A DNA stretch of 64,000 nt from Dendrocalamus latiflorus (Eukaryota > Streptophyta > Magnoliopsida > Poales > Poaceae): positions 13,409,624 to 13,473,623 of the forward strand of contig CM029642.1 in the NCBI GenBank assembly GCA_017311315.1, given 5' to 3'. Position 1 is the stretch's first letter; the number at the start of each line of letters is the position of its first letter. Of this stretch, positions 12,576 to 22,716 are shown in pieces. Under the pieces are notes generated by a model. That model made no database searches, was not told the origin of the DNA, and saw only the letters and a program-made list of their open reading frames with translations. A program made the position numbers and the translations under genes.

Positions 12576-12895
12576 TGTTGGTTAAACCTCTGACCGGGTA
12601 TTGCTTCAGGTAGTTAAGTTTGCATGTTTCTTTCTGTTGATTGCATGCGCGCGAGCTCTGATTTGTGGATGCCGCGCGCAAGTAGGAGGGTCGTGGCGAG
12701 ATTCGCTCGCACACGAACCAGGGCATGTACGCACAGGATTTCCGGGACGTGCAGTGGCACGATCAGGATTCCTTTCAATAAAAGGAGAAATAGAAGATCA
12801 GAAAAGCTGCTAATTCCATTGCAGCACAAACTCTGTATTCTTCGTTGAGAGTTCTGATCTCGCCGGTGGCAAGCATCACCGGGAGTTTACTAACA
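12576..12895 (+). repeat. 3' LTR of the young copia element
   Basis: This is the same 320-bp sequence as the 5' LTR, preceded by a purine tract (about 12562-12575) that primes plus-strand synthesis. The flanking sequence resumes with an A and then CGGGGAAACTACCG, which rejoins the helicase reading frame. Confidence 0.95.
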
Positions 12896-12896
12896 A

Positions 12897-13382
12897 CGGG
12901 GAAACTACCGTAATCAGCATTTCCTAGAAGAGAGAGCAATACTACCATGGAACAATACGGTTGACGAGATTAACGATTACATTATGGGACAGATCCATGG
13001 CGACGAGATAACTTACCTTAGTTGTGATACAGTGTGCAAATTAGTGTCTTGCAACAACGACTTGGAACAACAAGAGTTCCTAAACAGCCTCAAATTCCCC
13101 GGAATGCCAAACCACCAGCTCAAACTGAAAGTTGGACTCCCAGTGATGCTACTACGTAACATCAACCAAAGTGCAGGGCTGTGCAACGGTACAAGAATGA
13201 CAATCACACAGCTTGGAAAAAGATTCATTGAGTCACAGATAATAACAGGAAGCCATATGGGCGACAAGGTATACATCCCGAGGATAATCATGTCACCAAC
13301 CGAGACTAAATGGCCATTTGTGTTAAAGAGAAGGCAATATCCTATATGGGAGACAAGGTATACATCCCGAGGATAATCATGT
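12897..13382 (+). pseudogene. Helitron Pif1-like helicase, fragment downstream of the copia insertion
   Basis: The frame reads NYRNQHFLEERAIL, then PWNNTVDEINDYI, IHGDEITYLSCDTVCK, FLNSLKFPG, LKVGLPVMLLRNINQSAG, LCNGTRM and PFVLKRRQYPI. These are hallmark Pif1-like motifs of plant Helitron helicases. It is the direct continuation of the fragment ending at 7684. About 42 bp (GGCGACAAGGTATACATCCC...) at 13256-13297 recur at 13345-13386, an imperfect internal duplication with an 89-bp offset that ends the frame. The C-terminal part (SHGQLYVA-type motif) is missing. Confidence 0.88.
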
Positions 13383-14440
13383 CACCAATGACTGCCTCTG
13401 CCACTCCTCTTTTAGCTGCCATCATATTCTGAAGTACATCATGAACAACCTCAACCTGCATGACATTCGCAATCACCTATACCCCTGGCCCACCGGCAGC
13501 CTCACACCGGCTCCAGGCCTCTAGCTTGGCAGGCCCATCGTTGTGGGTCGAGATGCAGGCAGAGGCATCCGTGTCTGACGGCGGTGGCGGTGGCAGGCCC
13601 CTGTGCATGCGGTTCTTGGCCAAAATGCGCCACCCTCGGTGCCTTGGTACTCCGTCACCTCGTCTCAGAGCTTTCAGCGTTGTTGTGGCAGAGGCAGAGC
13701 AGAGCCACCACGACCATGGAGGGCGTCGTCTTGGAGAGTAGCGATTGGGAGGTGTTCTCCGCCGCCGGAGGTGACGATGACGTGGTCCTTATCTTTGAAA
13801 AGGTGGCGATGTCCTCCACGACCCCTTTGCCCTCATCCTCTCCGACACCGGCTTCTCCGGTGAGGGCTTGTGGTCGGGGGCCGCCTCTGACGACAAAAGG
13901 AAGGAGGTAGGCTTAGAATTGATGGATAGATTGGATTGGATTTCAGGAGAAAGATTGGATTTCACTGCGGAGGATTCGAGTGTGTAGTCGCAAGTAGGTG
14001 TGGCTGCTGCATCTACAGAAAGCTCAGTTCTTGATGCACCGCTGCCACTGTTTGGTGGGCGGCTGCCACTGAAAATTTTTCCACCATTGCTACTGGCTAT
14101 AGTGTCGCCTCGCCTAGTTGCGTCTTCGCCAGTGAGAAGGCTCGACTTGTTGTGAGTAGTGTAGTGCTCGCCATCTTCAGAGTAAAGGAAGAGCAACTCT
14201 AGTAGATTTGAGGTGGTTAGCTCAATTCGTAGAGCCTGTCCAATTCATTTGGGTTTATCTCAATGTGGATTAGAGAAAATCAGCAAGTTTCTGAACACCA
14301 CTATAAAACATCGTGTGTCAAATTGTAGTTTGCTTTCTTGAGATAAATTTATTTCTTGCAATTTACATTTATAGAAATCGAATTATTTGTTTGTCACTCT
14401 AGGATTACAAACCTTGATCTGAAATTAAGTTGTTGGCGTG
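13383..14440. other. Unrecognised segment, possible captured sequence
   Basis: The stretch is GC-rich from about 13460 to 13900. A short open frame from the ATG at 13716 (MEGVVLESSDWEVFSAAGG...) to about 13910 has gene-like codon use, but I do not recognise it. Given the neighbouring helicase fragment, it could be sequence carried by the Helitron. From 13900 onward the sequence becomes AT-rich without a coding signal. Confidence 0.3.
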
Positions 14441-14462
14441 CTTAGGTGACCTTAGTTGTTTT

Positions 14463-15036
14463 AGGTCTTTATTGTGCAAAACCTATTTGATTTACGTTTC
14501 CACATTGTAACTTAGTTTTAGCCAATGAAAAATTTTAAACTGCCTATTCACTCTCTCTAGTCACCCTCCTCAATCTTACAAGGGTTAGTAGACTTGGGTC
14601 CAGGATAAATTCCCCGATTGCATGATCACCCTAAATCAAATTGTACGTGGGGGCATGCAGACTAGCAGGCTCCACTACTAGTGCTTTACCCTGATTCGCC
14701 AATTTTCATCATATGCATGTGAAACTTATACTTTATAGTAGTACACAACTATAACGTGTTATCTAGACCTCCTTAGGGACACGTCCAGCTGCATTTAGGC
14801 TAAGTTAGTGACAGCACTTGATATGGTTTCTGTGAAAACTGCACTTGATATGGTTTCTGTGAAAACTGCTACTAGTGTATTGCGTTTTGCTTCCGCTATT
14901 TGGAAATAGAAATACCTTTATACCTTAAAAGATAAAAAAAGATCACTACACAGTAACTATAGTACTCACCTCTACTCCTACCAGCCATAGACTCCAGATA
15001 GCTACCTACTTTTGAAAGTATACGAGTGTGTGACTT
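14463..15036 (+). repeat. Dispersed direct repeat, copy A
   Basis: About 570 bp, starting AGGTCTTTATTGTGCAAAACC and ending near GAGTGTGTGACTT. It recurs in the same orientation at 16591-17128 with clear but diverged identity. The passage near 14545 (CTATTCACTCTCTCTAG) resembles LTR/leader junctions of grass retrotransposons. A 27-bp tandem duplication (14814-14867, GCACTTGATATGGTTTCTGT...) is present only in this copy. Confidence 0.75.
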
Positions 15037-15960
15037 GATTCGAAATACACATCTTCTAGTAGTTGAGACTTTGAGATTGGCATCTTCATGAAAATTGTCT
15101 CTATAAATGGCTGGTATCTTATTTGATATTTTCATGAAATCTGGAGCTCCCTCAGATGTGTTTCCTGTTTAAACTCTCTAAATTTCTCAAGTTCTTCTTA
15201 AAAAGAGCTTTTTTTTTTTGCAAAACAAAAACTTATTTTGGTACAAAAACTAATTTCAACATGTCACGTGAGGGTTATCTTGGTTAGAAATGCTCCAAGT
15301 ATTGGTTTAAGTTTGATTGTGTGAAAATCATAGCACTTATAACCTTCTCTTCCTCTGCTCGGCTTGCAGTGCCTGGTGTTGGTTTTCCCCACTGGTCCAA
15401 CCAAAAATCCCTAGTGGTTCAACTGCAAAATGGCTCCGGTCTAACCGGTATTTGCCTCCCAGTAGTTCTCTTTTCTTTGCCCTAGACCGATTCCTCTCCT
15501 CTCTTCGGTCAAACTGATAGCTCTCAAGTGCTCTCTCCTCTCAAGCTCCTACGATCGCCTCCTCATCTCTGGCCACCAAGTGCTGCTTTCGGCTACCGTC
15601 CTCCTCTCCAAGGGTCCCCAAAGGTGCTCCTCCACACCCTCTCTTTTCAACAAAGGCATTTTGTTCTTGAGCTCTCATCTCCCAAATGCCATGAAACCCT
15701 AGGTGGAAGGTTCATCCAAATCCGGCAAAGTTCCTCAAGTATTTATCTTCCACGCACCATCCCCTCTCATCCTTAGCCGGTAATCACCCTTTCCTCCACT
15801 AAAATTGTCTCTATTTCAAGTTTCACAATTTCTAGGGTTTGAGATGAACAGCATGTGATTCCTTCAAATCGATGGAAAATTATTATTGAGCAAGTAGATT
15901 GGATATAATCAAATAATGTTCTAGTGTTCCAATGTATCTATGTCATTTGTTTCGCATGGC
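15037..15960. other. AT-rich to pyrimidine-rich spacer, possible retroelement leader
   Basis: Contains a poly-T run (15208-15217) and pyrimidine-rich sequence (15340-15790) with short chance ORFs. No protein domain is visible. It lies between the two copies of the direct repeat and may be the remains of the same element. Confidence 0.35.
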
Positions 15961-16019
15961 CCCCGCCACGTTTGGAACTCCAGGGTCGGTAAGGCGTCAG
16001 ACCTGCACCTCACACCGAG

Positions 16020-16505
16020 GTTGGCCCTAGACCATTCCGGGGTTGTCCTTGTGTCCCTCGTCCGAGGTTGGTCCCGGACCCCTCTGGGGGTGGTCTTGTG
16101 TCCCTCGTCCGGGGTTGGTCCCGAACCCCTCCGAGAGTGGTCTTGTGTCCCTCGCCGGGGGTTGGCCTTGTGTCCCTCACTTGAGGTTGGTCTCGGACCC
16201 CTCTGGGGTGGTCTTGTGTCCCTCACCCGAGGTTGGCTTTGTGTCCCTCACTCAGGGTTGATCCTAGACCCCTCCAAGGGTGGTCTTGTGTTGCTTACTC
16301 GGAGTTGTTTCTCAAACCCCTCTGGGGGTGGTCTTGTGTCCCTTGCTCAGGGTTGTTCCTGGACCCCTCCGGGGGTGGTCTTGTGTCCCTCGCCCATGGT
16401 TGGCCCTGGACCCCTCTAGGGTTGGTCACAAACCCCTCCAAAGGGGTGATCTTGTGTCCCTCGCCCGAGATTGGTCTTGTGCGCCTCGGCGGAGGTTGGC
16501 TCATG
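16020..16505. repeat. Minisatellite, 47-bp unit
   Basis: A tandem array with consensus around GGTTGGTCCCGGACCCCTC and GGGGGTGGTCTTGTGTCCCT. The phrase GTGTCCCTC starts at 16051, 16098 and 16145 (period 47), then at 16170, 16216 and 16241, so 25-bp partial units are interspersed. Because 47 is not a multiple of three, the frame shifts each unit; open frames across it reflect base composition rather than a gene. Confidence 0.9.
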
Positions 16506-16590
16506 AGCTTAGCTCAGGGTAGACATTTTGACAAGCACTGTCGCTTCGAAGTAGTTGTGGGCCCGAGATAGCGTGGGACCCTCTCCCAAC

Positions 16591-17128
16591 AAGGTCTTCA
16601 TTGTGCAAAACCTACTTGATTTATGTCTCCACATTGTAATTTGGTTTTAGTCAAAGAAAATTTTAAAACTATCTATTCGCCCCCTCTAGTCGGCCTCCTC
16701 GATCTTACAAGGGCTAGCAGACTTAGGCCGAGATAAGTCCCCCGTTGCATGATCGCCCCAAATTGTACCAGGGGGCATGCAGACTAGCAGGCTCTACTAC
16801 CAGTGCTTATCCTGATTCGTCGATTTTCATGGTATGCCTGTGGAACTTATACTTTATATTAGTGCACAACTATAACATGTTATTTAGAGCTCCTTAGGGA
16901 CATGTCCAGCTACAGTTAGGCTAAGTTAGTGACATCAGTTGGCATGGCTTTTGTGAAAACAGTTATTAGTGTGTTATGTTTCGCTTCTGCTATTGGAAAT
17001 AGAAATACCTTTATACCTTAAAAGATAAAAAGATCACTACATAAGAACTATAGTACTCACTCCTATCCCTACCAGCTATAGACTCTAGATAGCTACCTTC
17101 TTTTGAAAGTATACTAGTGTGTGACTTT
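16591..17128 (+). repeat. Dispersed direct repeat, copy B
   Basis: Second copy of the repeat at 14463-15036, same orientation, with many substitutions and short indels. It shares GCATGCAGACTAGCAGGCTC, TTATACCTTAAAAGATAAAA and CTATAGTACTCAC blocks with copy A. Confidence 0.75.
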
Positions 17129-17225
17129 CATCATCCTTACCTTTTCCCTCTGCTATTATCGTTCTGGAAAGTTGGGAAAGTATCTAGATATTTGACAAAG
17201 TTAATATTCCTACTCTATTGCTTCC

Positions 17226-17504
17226 TTGGGCAAGAAATACGATACCTTGATTTACTCTGAGGCGAAACGCTATGTATTACATGAGTTTATGAATAAATTA
17301 TTTGTGAAGCATAAGAATCGGCAACCGGGACAGCGGCCGCGCTTTCACGACCGGCACTGGAGTCGGGAACAGTGGATGAGGAACTGGGGTGGAAACCGTA
17401 TCAATGAAGCCTTGCAGTTTGCCTCCAGCTGCGTGGCCTCGGCCTGGGAAAGGCCTCATTGGTGTTCCCCATCTGGATTCGGCTATGGGCCGATTGGAAG
17501 CTGA
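17226..17504 (+). other. Short unrecognised open frame
   Basis: A 92-codon frame (MGKKYDTLIYSEAKRYVLHE...) rich in charged and aromatic residues in its first half. I recognise no domain. The following bases to about 17660 hold nothing else. It may be a transposon fragment. Confidence 0.25.
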
Positions 17505-17659
17505 TGGCCAATCAGGGAGTGCTCTCCTGCCCGTCGGGTTGACAGGCTTCCAAGGGAGGTATTAGGCCCGCCACTGGTAGTGGGCTGCCATCTTTTTCTT
17601 TCTCAGTAGGTAGTGTAGGCTCCTCCTGCCCTTCAGCTCTCTACACTGGCTCCTGCCCT

Positions 17660-19320
17660 TCAGCTGGTTCTGGGCCCAAACCCAAACTCTCTGATGGGCT
17701 TTTGTGAAGGTAGATGCTCTATCTCGACGATCCATATGACCAATTCTTGGCGTTGGGCTTGCTTCGCTGTGTTCCTTGTTTCCAAGTGCGTTGGCTCCCC
17801 GGTTTCAGAATGAATGGCCTCCTCATGCTCAGCCGGCAATGGTGAAACTTGCAGCAATTGAAGTTGGTCGATTAAGGAATCATGGTTGATAGCAACTGCA
17901 CCAAGATAAAGGTGTGTGGTAGGCTGCGACTCACCCCCCCTGATCAGGAAGTTGGCGACCACGAGGAGAACGGGTACGCTCCCTTCTGAACGGCAAGTTG
18001 CTCCCGTTCCTGCCCAACCGGTGATCATGGCGCCTATGCCCGTCCTGGCGCCTGCAGTCATCGTAGCGATGACCTCCTGTGCCCCTGTCAGTCCTGTCAT
18101 TTGGGTCCCCTGAACTCCCGTTGTGGCGCTAGTTGGATGGTCTTTCTCCAGGCATCACATCCCATCCGGAATTGCGTCGTCGCCCTCCTCCAGGAGACGA
18201 CGTATCAGTATCACTCTGCCTGTATTGTAACCTGTAATGAACAGAACCTCTAGGAGGTGCATCGCCATCTTTAGCCCCCAACTCATAGCTGAAAAGATGA
18301 CGTTTCTGCCATTTTGTCATCAGAAGAAACCGATGAGATTGCACCGCTAAGGGCATCTCCAATAGCGGCCAATTCAGTCGTCTCTTACCTGCCGTATCAT
18401 TCAAAATCTTAGCTAGAAGGGGAGAATGTGAAGAAAGAGAATATACTATCTTGTATACAAGAGATAATCTGAACATACAACCCATCGAATGGTAAGAGTA
18501 TTAGTAGGGAAGTTATGGTCAAAATGGTAAAAAAACAGTTAGATGAATGATTTTAGAGATAAATTGCTAGTGCTGTTATCTCTATGTGAGTTGGAGTGAT
18601 TAGAAACAACATTAAAAAATGGCCTATTGTAGATGCCCTACTACGAGAGTGCGAGGGTTGTAGTGGCGGTAGGATGGCTCGATATCGTTCGGTGGGTCGA
18701 AGTCGCGCACTTGATCCAAGTGTAGTAGAACCCTGCAGGAGAGTGTATTAGGGGGAGTGGTGCGCCCGACAGCTGGTTCCTCGCTGTGGATTTCGACGAA
18801 GTGATGCCCCGACGACTGTGGTGTGAGCAGTTCTTCAATCTCCATGGTCGCTTCTTTGGCGAATGCATTTGGATTAGAACACCATACTCAAATGCACATG
18901 CACGCCGTCTCCTCCTCTGTCTGAGGCTCTTGCACTCCCTGAATCAAGCTCAAAGAGCGTGGCAACTGTCTGCAAATTGCAGGCGTGCTGGGGAATCCCC
19001 TCAATGTAAAGACAAGTCCTGCAATTCTATTTTGACATGGCCGCGTGGTTTCAGCGCGTCCACGGAAGGATTTTAATGTCAGTTCCATAATGTCAGCCCT
19101 GTTGCGATCCTCCTCTGAGGTGAAGAAAGCTAGATAGTCCCCCGGGGAGAAAAACCGTGACCTGCACTTCACTCCAGGGAATCTCGAACTTGCCTACAAG
19201 AAGACTTGTGATCTGCCTTACTGTAGCGACGGGCCTGTTCCCCCACAATGATGACGATAGCTGCATGTCGGCAGAACTTGGCTTCCAATTCAGCCATTAG
19301 GGCCGTGAAGGGAATGCAGC
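17660..19320 (-). pseudogene. DUF4283/zinc-knuckle-type retroelement protein relic, split by a MITE
   Basis: Minus-strand frames read MAELEAKFCRHAAIVIIVG, then GDYLAFFTSEEDRNRA, FRGRAETTRPCQNRIAGLV, FTLRGFPSTPAICRQL and CRVLLHLDQVRDFDPPND. Beyond a MITE (18351-18638) they continue as an Arg/Gly/Asp-rich tail. This order resembles the DUF4283-containing proteins that are abundant in grass genomes and related to LINE ORF1/gag-like proteins. Stops (for example near 18890 and 19150) and frame changes show it is dead. Family assignment is from memory of the motif order. Confidence 0.5.
18351..18638. mobile_element. MITE with GGGCATCT terminal inverted repeats
   Basis: The left end GGGCATCTCCAATAGCGGCC and the right end GGCCTATTGTAGATGCCC are imperfect inverted repeats. 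They flank 288 bp with no coding capacity. TAA stands on the left and TAC on the right, which would be a decayed 3-bp TAA-type (PIF/Harbinger-like) target duplication. It interrupts the minus-strand DUF4283-like relic. Confidence 0.7.
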
Positions 19321-19346
19321 GGCGACATGGTTAGAGCGGTTGATCG

Positions 19347-19622
19347 GGTATGTATAATGGTTTGTCTTCAAATTATCTCTAAGTCTTTCATCTTAATTAA
19401 AGACAACCTTTTCAATAGTATATTATTTCTCTAACTTTTTATACTATTTTCACCATAATTTGTTACCTCACACTCTCTCACTATTTGCGTGGGTTTACGG
19501 ACTCAAGTCGTCTCTTCCATAAGAGACAATATATTATCTTTTATCACCTTCTCTTCTCTATATAGAATTTTACTTATTTAATATAGCTAAGAAACAACTA
19601 AGATAACACTATTGAAGATACC
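19347..19622. mobile_element. Probable second MITE
   Basis: AT-rich non-coding block starting GGTATGTATAATGG and ending CACTATTGAAGATACC, weakly inverted at its ends. It shares the internal phrase AGTCGTCTCTT with the MITE at 18351-18638. Termini are imprecise. Confidence 0.45.
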
Positions 19623-19729
19623 TAAGTATTTGCCCCTATGTAAACCTGTAGAGGAGAGCTTTGAATGGAGGTAGGTTTTCAGTTTCCACCACCAGCACTT
19701 CTTGACCTCCTTCCAATCACAAGTTTTTT

Positions 19730-21120
19730 TTTAGATAAAGGATATAATATCCGGCCTCTATATCCACTTGGGATATACACAGCCAAAAGATACACGAGCT
19801 CTTAGGCTCAAAGCCTCAACATTGAGGAGTACACAACATCAAGAAAAAGCGATTAAGGACTATGAAAAAGCTAGAAAAACTAAGCTTCAGTACTTCTTCA
19901 TCGTCCTTGCTTTCAACCAATCCCCTAACCTCCTCCAACCGAACCACCCAAACTCCAGTCTACTTTGCGTGAAGATTCCTCCGAGGCGACGTCTCCAAAG
20001 AAGCGACGAGGGTCGCCGACGCCGCCCGCCTCAAGGAGACAAGGCTTTCACCTGGAGAATAAAGTACATGAGGGCTATGGAGTGCCATGACAACCCTTCA
20101 GGAAGGAAAATGGCGTCCAAAGACGTCATAGTTATCGAGACCGGTAGGAACACCGGCACGGCTTTCGCCAGCACCTCCAAGGCAACCCCTGCACTACACA
20201 CACAAAAAAGATCGCCACCATCACACCAGGGATCTACACGCCTCAAGGTCATGACAAAGCCATCCTTGACCTCCACGACGAGCCGTTTCCCGCTCGAGCA
20301 ACGTCGAGCCATGGAACCCTGGGCAACCCAGCAGCCACAGCCTGCCGCCTCCCGGCCAATGCTGCCACCGCCGATCGGCCTCCTCCACGCGCTCCAGCAC
20401 GCCCACCCTCTCCGTCCATTGCTCTGCTCTCACAGCGCCGCCACCACACCAACCTCGCGCCCAAACCAACGATGGCTCCGCTCTCCAACGACTACCTCCC
20501 CTTCACTCCCTCCGGACCTTGCCGCCGCACGGCGAGCACTAGATCCGCCGAGCCGCCACCAGCCTCCGCCCCCTCGACGCTGCTGGCCGCCGCGGTCTGC
20601 TCCCCGCCGTGGCCGGGGCTGCAGGACCCGAGCAAGAACTGCGCCGCCACCTTGACGGCGCGGCGCCCCCCACCCTGGCCTGCTTGGCCGCCGGCCTCCA
20701 CCCGTGCTCCTCCTCCGTATTGCCCCTCCCGTGCTTGAGCAGCCTAGATCTGAGCAGGCCGAGCTCCGAGCCCCCGCCACAACCCCCGCCTTGCGGTCAT
20801 GGGGCGGGGCAGGGGGAGCAAGGGAGCGGAGCGGAGGGGGAGGAGCATCCTGGGGTGGGCCCCCCTCCCCTCGCGCCGCCGGGAGCACGCCAGCCGCCGG
20901 AGATGAGGGAGGGGACCCAGATCTGGAGAAATCGGGAGCCGAAGGAAGAAGAGACGGATACAAAAAGCAAAAACTATCAACCCTACTACTACTGCTAACC
21001 AAGGAGCCGGGGTGGATCCCCCTCCCCTCTCGCCGCCGGCGAGACCGCCAGACGTCGGAGCAACGGGAGGGGGACCGGATCTGGAAGGTCGCAGGAGCTT
21101 TGGTTGAGCGGTGATCTTTA
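19730..21120. other. GC-rich repeat-like segment, no credible gene
   Basis: It begins with TTTTTTTTAGATAAAGGATA and CCGGCCTCTATATCC, a phrase I associate with the ends of repetitive elements in grasses. It then becomes very rich in CCGCCG-type codons (20300-20950). Long open frames exist on both strands, but they are low-complexity Pro/Arg/Ala-rich and show no domain. A non-autonomous transposon is the best guess. Confidence 0.35.
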
Positions 21121-21334
21121 ATACTATGGTGATGGATGTCCCAAGTCTCAAGCGGCTATTCTTGCTGCTGATATTTGATATCACGCCACCTGCAAAAAGG
21201 ACTTGCATCCAATCCTCTGAAATCCTCAGAAGTGGAGTCAGACCATCCTTCCAATCACAAGTAATTACACATTTTGTGGCTTGCAGGCAAAAAATTCTGT
21301 TGGGGATCGCAATTTGAATTCGCCGTAACCCTGT

Positions 21335-21571
21335 TGTGATACCCTAGCCCATGATGGTCCATATGTGTGTACACATGAGGGTGTGAGTTAGTCTCACCTT
21401 ACTAGTTTAACTTGAGAAGCACTTACATATAAACCTAGGAGTTCCAATGGTAGCACCCCAATTAACCGTTTTGCGCGAAGCGAGGACGAAAGTGCAAGCG
21501 GGTTGCTACGTGTGCATGGTCTATCCAGAATGGGGTTAGGCCTAAGCCGGTTTGGACCCTAGGGCGTTACA
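21335..21571 (+). repeat. 5' LTR of the TRIM
   Basis: Starts TGTGATACCCTAGCCC, ends GGGCGTTACA, followed at once by AATGGTATCA. It differs from the 3' LTR by many substitutions, so the insertion is old. Confidence 0.88.
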
Positions 21572-21792
21572 AATGGTATCATAGTCGACTCTCGCGTTAT
21601 GTGGGCGCATGCGGGTCAGGGGCGCGGGCATATGACGCATGGCGCGTGTGGATCCAGAATGGACACACAGTATGGCATATGTGCTGGCACTGAATGCACG
21701 GATATGTGCCAAAAGGGGAGATCCTTATCATTTGCCTCCAGTGTGGGTATGTTGGTCCGACGAGGACGTTGGATCCTTTGAGGGGAGGTGTA

Positions 21793-22032
21793 TGTGACAC
21801 CCTGACCCATGATGGCCCATATATGTGTGTGCACATGAGGGTGTGGGTTAGTTCCACCTTGCTAGTTTAACTTGAGAAGCATTTATATATAAACCTAGAA
21901 GTTCCAATGGTAGCACCCCTGGTTAACCATTTTACGTGAAGCAAGGATGAAAGTACAATCAGGTTGCTACGTGTGTATGGTCTATCCGGAATAGGGTTAG
22001 ACTTAAGCTGATTTATACTCTAGGACATTACA
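21793..22032 (+). repeat. 3' LTR of the TRIM
   Basis: Starts TGTGACACCCTGACCC and ends GGACATTACA, right after the purine tract. A short extra LTR tail (22039-22063, ending GGCGTTACA) follows, separated only by CCTATT. Confidence 0.88.
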
Positions 22033-22038
22033 CCTATT

Positions 22039-22063
22039 CTGGTTTGGACCTTAAGGCGTTACA
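22039..22063 (+). repeat. Extra LTR-tail fragment next to the TRIM
   Basis: CTGGTTTGGACCTTAAGGCG plus TTACA repeats the last 25 bp of the TRIM LTR and is again followed by CCTATTC. This suggests a former tandem or recombined TRIM copy. Confidence 0.6.
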
Positions 22064-22240
22064 CCTATTCGCTGGCTTGGTGGGTGCATTTGATGCCTCC
22101 TCGGCCTCTGAGATTTTGCACACGATCGATTTAAGGCGGGAAGGGATTAATTCACCTGGATCCGTGGGAGTTTTTGACTCGAATTTGCTTTGCACTTGAA
22201 GATATGGACGCTTCTCTGACCCGATGCTGCGTTTGGGAAA

Positions 22241-22478
22241 GGGTATGTATAGGTATCACCCGGATGTTTTCTTCTTAACAATCATTCAAATTTCGGACCG
22301 TTAAATTAGAGATCCAACGTCCCCTTTTTTTTGGAGGGGGGAGATTTTTTTTGGAGGGGGTGGGGATTTCTTTGGAGGGGGTGGGGATAATTCATGACCG
22401 TTAGATCTCTAATCCAAAGGTCATAAATCCAGATGATAGTTAAAAAGAAAACATCCGAATGATATTTATCAATACCCT
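22241..22478. mobile_element. Mutator-type MITE with 9-bp target duplication
   Basis: A 238-bp element with inverted repeats of about 79 bp at each end (left GGGTATGTATAGGTATCACC..., right ...ATGATATTTATCAATACCC). It is flanked on both sides by TTTGGGAAA (22232-22240 and 22479-22487). A 9-bp duplication and long TIRs are the signature of Mutator-like elements. The centre is a G/T-rich low-complexity stretch; no protein is encoded. Confidence 0.9.
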
Positions 22479-22526
22479 TTGGGAAATTGTGAAAAGCAAA
22501 TGTGACTCGACACCTGGGGTTAATCG

Positions 22527-22642
22527 CCTTGGACTGCCCTGGAGTAGATCCTAGCTTGAATGCGCGTTCGTCTTGAATGCATCTCCTTGGACTGCCCTGG
22601 AGTAGATCCTAGCTTGAATGCGCGTTCGTCTTGAATGCATCT
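22527..22642. repeat. Perfect 58-bp tandem duplication
   Basis: CCTTGGACTGCCCTGGAGTA... runs for 58 bp at 22527-22584 and is repeated without visible change at 22585-22642. It is recent or conserved; no coding sequence is involved. Confidence 0.9.
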
Positions 22643-22716
22643 CCACGAACTGCTTCTTTCCACCCTGTCTCAAACTTCTTGAATGCACCTGGACCAGTGA
22701 ACTGCCTGGATTCTAA

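Larger units (their letters stand above)
7685..12895 (+). mobile_element. Young full-length Ty1/copia element nested in the Helitron helicase
   Basis: Two 320-bp LTRs (7685-8004 and 12576-12895) look identical base for base by eye, which implies a very recent insertion. The primer-binding site (TTGGTATCAAAGC, 8007-8019) follows the 5' LTR, and a purine-rich tract (TTTAGGGGGAGAG) precedes the 3' LTR. CGGGGA occurs on both sides (7679-7684 and 12897-12902), and the helicase frame is restored when one copy is removed, so this is the target duplication. One additional A lies between the right LTR end and that repeat. The single long polyprotein has one stop codon. Confidence 0.95.
21335..22032 (+). 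mobile_element. TRIM (terminal-repeat retrotransposon in miniature)
   Basis: Two direct LTRs (21335-21571, 237 bp; 21793-22032, 240 bp) begin TGTGATACCC / TGTGACACCC and end GCGTTACA / ACATTACA. Between them is a 221-bp internal domain. It starts with a primer-binding site (TGGTATCATAGTC, 21574-21586) and ends in a polypurine tract (GAGGGGAGG, about 21780-21789). CCTGT before and CCTAT after look like a 5-bp target duplication with one substitution. There is no coding capacity, so it would depend on another retroelement for proteins. Confidence 0.88.

Noticed and set aside
15940..16571. Open frames through the 47-bp minisatellite
   Set aside because: The period is not a multiple of three, so the frame changes from unit to unit; openness follows from repeat composition.
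14463..17128. Reading the two direct repeats as LTRs of one element
   Set aside because: No TG...CA termini, primer-binding site, polypurine tract or target duplication could be seen at the copy edges.
19768..20655. 295-codon open frame
   Set aside because: Low-complexity Pro/Arg/Ala-rich translation in a CCG-rich repeat-like segment, with equally long frames on the other strand; no motif supports a protein.
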